Source: a virus
Length of the DNA: 23,143 bases
Reading direction: 5' to 3' (one strand)
IMG/VR virus record: IMGVR_UViG_3300021961_000661
Coordinates: 1-23,143 of that record
A program made the translations under genes and the position numbers. The notes beneath the pieces were generated by a model. The model was not told where the DNA came from. It saw nothing but the letters and a program-made list of their open reading frames with translations, and searched no databases. Shown one piece after another: positions 20,847-23,143 of the stretch. Each line of letters begins with the position of its first letter. Position 1 is the stretch's first letter.

Positions 20847-21826
20847 TAGCCCGGAAACATTGGATACATTGTTAAACGCGGTTTACATCTATAACAAAAG
20901 CGGTCAGTTTCTAATATCTGAATTATATTATCAATTTCGTTATCTAAGGCTTCAATACTTGCATTTTCCCATTCAACTATTTTAAGATTTGCCCATTCGT
21001 TACCGTGTGTTTTGATTAGGTTTAATCTATTATTAGGGCTAACCCATTCTTTAAGAATCTGCACTCCTGTTTGATACAAAATTGTCATGCCTAAACGGTC
21101 CAAAAAATTACATATAATATCAGTATCTACACAATCAACACGTACACACGCCCCTAAATAACCATTTACTGATTCGCTTACACCGTTCCATCCTTCAACA
21201 TTTAACACATTATCGCCGCATGGTTTACAATTAAATGCCTGATTGCATGAATATAAATAAGGTTCTACATTAGTATTGTCAATAGTTATTAAAATCACAT
21301 CTTCATTAAATGATTTTTTAATAAATACTGTCATTTCAGTATCAGCTGTCATGCTAATTGTTTGCTGAAATAAAATATTGCCTATATAATCAGTAATGTA
21401 TAATGTAGAATTAGCATTAACAACACTTTTAAAACGAACAGAATCGACAAATATACGGCTTTGTGTGCTATTAATCCATTTCTTAGATACTTTAATACCG
21501 CGATTTACAGCTACAGGCATATCAGTAATATTTGAAACACCGCAAACAGTATATAAGTTGCCTATTGTGTTTAATTTTATGCCACGCGCATTTAATACAG
21601 CCTTTAAACGCTTTTCAACTATATCAGCTGCAAAATACATCTTTTCGCGAACAGTTGCCGTTGCTGATACTAAAGCCTCACTACTAACCGCTGCGACATT
21701 ATTTATAGTTAATCCTTCAAGATTTTCTAAATAATATCCACTAGTCGGAACTGTACTTTCAGGATAACAGCCGTTTAATGAAATGATATAATTATCTAAG
21801 CAATTTGGTGTATTAAGATTCAGCAT
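20846..21826 (-). CDS. Cysteine-rich structural protein, 326 aa
   Basis: A 326-residue late protein with 11 cysteines, including CNQAFNCKPC (about 204-213), CVRVDCVDTDIIC and the C-terminal RFCYRCKPR. Secondary structure appears mixed: strands around SRIFVDSVRFKSV and TLYITDYIGNILFQQ, and helices near EMTVFIKKSFNE and NASIEALDNEIDNIIQILE. The family was not recognised. Its place two genes after the probable capsid gene suggests a head-tail connector or virion protein. It overlaps the upstream gene by 14 nt. Confidence 0.6.
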   Translation of the reverse strand: MLNLNTPNCLDNYIISLNGCYPESTVPTSGYYLENLEGLTINNVAAVSSEALVSATATVREKMYFAADIVEKRLKAVLNARGIKLNTIGNLYTVCGVSNITDMPVAVNRGIKVSKKWINSTQSRIFVDSVRFKSVVNANSTLYITDYIGNILFQQTISMTADTEMTVFIKKSFNEDVILITIDNTNVEPYLYSCNQAFNCKPCGDNVLNVEGWNGVSESVNGYLGACVRVDCVDTDIICNFLDRLGMTILYQTGVQILKEWVSPNNRLNLIKTHGNEWANLKIVEWENASIEALDNEIDNIIQILETDRFCYRCKPRLTMYPMFPG

Positions 21827-22184
21827 CTATATCAGTTTGTTTTTTGCGACCGCGTTTTTTAGGCTGTTCTTGAATAACAGTTTCTTCTATTATTTCAGGC
21901 TGTTCAATTATTTCTTCAATAGATTCTTCAATTACAACCGCTTCAACTTTCTTTGTAGGTATTGATAACATCCCCTCTGAATAAAGAACATCTTTTGGAA
22001 AGTCCTGTTGTTTCATTGCTTTTTCAACAGCTTTGTTCACTATTACAGAACCGATAGTTTTTTGTTTATTGATATAGTCAAATAGAAAAACTACATTTTC
22101 ATTATCAGTTCTTTGAACGCTAACAGCATTATAATATTTGCGAATAATTGCAATAGCTTCGTTAATTTTTTTAAGTGTTTCCAT
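21813..22184 (-). CDS. Small late protein with acidic linker and AT-hook-like tail
   Basis: A 123-residue protein. The first 80 residues look folded (LKKINEAIAIIRKYYNAVSV, VVFLFDYINKQKTIGSVIVN). Residues about 83-108 are a Glu/Ile/Val-rich linker (VIEESIEEIIEQPEIIEETV), then PKKRGRKKQ (about 109-117), which has the basic RGR core of an AT-hook. It directly follows the probable capsid gene and its terminator. It could bind DNA in the head or connector; this is inference. Family not recognised. Confidence 0.6.
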   Translation of the reverse strand: METLKKINEAIAIIRKYYNAVSVQRTDNENVVFLFDYINKQKTIGSVIVNKAVEKAMKQQDFPKDVLYSEGMLSIPTKKVEAVVIEESIEEIIEQPEIIEETVIQEQPKKRGRKKQTDIDAES

Positions 22185-22198
22185 GTTATTAAAAATTT

Positions 22199-22221
22199 AA
22201 AAAGGGGCGGCGAACCGCCCC
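22199..22221 (-). terminator. Strong leftward terminator after the probable capsid gene
   Basis: Stem GGGGCGG (22204-22210) and CCGCCCC (22215-22221) with a 4-nt loop (TTCG on the minus strand). Read leftward it is followed by TTTTT (22203-22199). It lies just behind the capsid stop at 22230, so distal genes depend on read-through or another promoter. Confidence 0.88.
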
Positions 22222-22229
22222 CGTTATTA

Positions 22230-23143
22230 TTATACTACAGGTGGAACTAATTCATCGCAACCTTCAGCAGAATCGCAGAATTTAGCATCAGTAGCAGTTG
22301 GTGTGCCAACTTCGCCACATGCTGGTTCAATGTCGCAATATCCTGTGTCAGCGCAAACAACTTCGTATTTGAATACGTCAAGAACGCCATCAAAGTAGCA
22401 GTCATTAACAGCCCAACACTTAGGCATACCAACAACAGCCCAGTTAGTTACAAACTGAATGTAAAGTTGAATTTCATCTTCGCACTTAACGTAAGACATA
22501 ATAACATCATGCTCAAGACCTAACCAAGGGTCAACAACAGTTGTTCTCATTTGGTCTTCAAACTCGTACATGAATTCGCCTTTGTTTTTAACGAATGTTA
22601 CAAGTTGAAGCGCACCCGGTGCCATAGCGATAATTTCGTTAGGATTACCAAGTGCGGCAGGTAGGTTAGTATCGTAGTAGATTGAACGTGTAATGTCAAG
22701 CAATGACGCATCAAAGCCATTATCATTACCAGCTGCAATTTGACGTGCTTTACGGTATTGGTCAAGTAAAGTACCACCAACTAAAACAAGCATTTGCTCA
22801 ATTTCAGCTTGTTTGCGGTCACTATCTAGGATAGATTCGCCAACAGGGTTAATACCTAAGCCACTTGCAAGGAACAAAGGCAAAGATTTAGATGTAACAG
22901 CAGGGTCAGCACAATCGCATTTTACAAAAGAACCGATAAAATCACCTGTACCAACAATAGTAGAAACTTCTTTTCCAAGTTTATTGATATGATTTCTTAG
23001 AACTTCGTTAACGTAGCTATTCTGATAGTCAGCTTTACCTTCTTTAATACAACGAATTAGTTCATCGTCAATTTTTACTTTTGCTGAAGCTGTTTTGTTT
23101 GTGATTTCAACTTCATCATACAAAGGCTTAATAGTATCGCCAC
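22230..23143 (-). CDS. Probable major capsid protein, 5' end cut by window edge
   Basis: About 304 residues are visible; the frame stays open to position 23143 (GDTIKPLYDEVEIT), so the true start lies outside and the TTG at 23121-23123 is not a start. It has a helical N-terminal region (DELIRCIKEGKADYQNSYVN), a central part with NLPAALGNPNEIIAMAPGAL and long strands (DEIQLYIQFVTNWAVVGMP), consistent with a capsid-type fold, and a Cys/acid-rich tail (CADTGYCDIEPACGEV). It has 11 cysteines in all. Its immediate strong terminator and position at the head of the virion operon fit a highly expressed capsid gene. I did not recognise an exact family, so another abundant virion protein is possible. 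Confidence 0.6.
   Translation of the reverse strand, partial: GDTIKPLYDEVEITNKTASAKVKIDDELIRCIKEGKADYQNSYVNEVLRNHINKLGKEVSTIVGTGDFIGSFVKCDCADPAVTSKSLPLFLASGLGINPVGESILDSDRKQAEIEQMLVLVGGTLLDQYRKARQIAAGNDNGFDASLLDITRSIYYDTNLPAALGNPNEIIAMAPGALQLVTFVKNKGEFMYEFEDQMRTTVVDPWLGLEHDVIMSYVKCEDEIQLYIQFVTNWAVVGMPKCWAVNDCYFDGVLDVFKYEVVCADTGYCDIEPACGEVGTPTATDAKFCDSAEGCDELVPPVV

Noticed and set aside
21396-21734. 112-codon plus-strand frame in the late operon
   Set aside because: Antisense to the 326-aa structural gene, isolated on the wrong strand, with no promoter or family features.

Overview
The window looks like part of the genome of a tailed bacteriophage, or a prophage, of a Bacteroidota host. Evidence for the host group: the DNA is AT-rich, almost no gene has a GGAGG-type Shine-Dalgarno site, there are A-rich leaders before ATG, and Bacteroidota-type promoter boxes (TTG, about 19 nt, TAnnTTTG) appear, best seen at 11249-11278. 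Evidence for a phage: dense genes with 1-25 nt overlaps, replication and recombination genes, a holin, several peptidoglycan hydrolases and a block of virion genes. No integrase, terminase, portal, tape measure, tRNA, IS element or CRISPR array is visible, so this is only part of a genome and its lifestyle cannot be decided.

Layout. (1) 1-1518: a repeat-rich left edge, then a leftward recombination pair made of a Rad52/Sak-like single-strand annealing protein and a RecE-like PD-(D/E)XK exonuclease, with four helically spaced repeats between them. (2) 1552-1607: a divergent promoter region. (3) 1608-5204 (+): adenine methyltransferase, small HTH protein, SF2 helicase, second methyltransferase, HNH nuclease. 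(4) 5185-11230 (+): small phage proteins, a lysozyme-like protein, a VRR-NUC nuclease, a GT-B glycosyltransferase, a DnaB N-terminal-domain protein, a PAPS-reductase-family protein and a P-loop replication ATPase. (5) 11249-12118: a single gene with its own promoter and terminator and different codon use (a moron candidate). (6) 12139-13908 (+): acidic small proteins, a small membrane protein, a GH73-type hydrolase and SSB, closed by a terminator. (7) 14023-16781 (+): an HTH-like protein, a small membrane protein, two MazG-like proteins, a peptidoglycan-binding amidase endolysin and small unknowns. (8) 16784-16872: terminators for both strands at a convergent junction. (9) 16836-23143 (-): a late operon read leftward from a probable major capsid protein (cut by the right edge) through head-tail and tail-fibre-like proteins, including a DUF1566/Lcl_C adhesin, to a phage holin.

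Together the rightward half supplies replication (P-loop ATPase, DnaB-N protein, SSB, SF2 helicase), nucleotide and DNA modification (methyltransferases, MazG-like proteins, perhaps the glycosyltransferase and PAPS-reductase-like protein) and host wall degradation. The leftward half supplies virion parts and the holin. Several genes (glycosyltransferase, PAPS-reductase-like protein, methyltransferase cores, moron, DUF1566 adhesin) use AGA/AGG almost exclusively for arginine, while core genes use many CGN codons. This suggests that AT-rich cargo has been added to an older backbone. All functional calls come from reading motifs; no database search was run.
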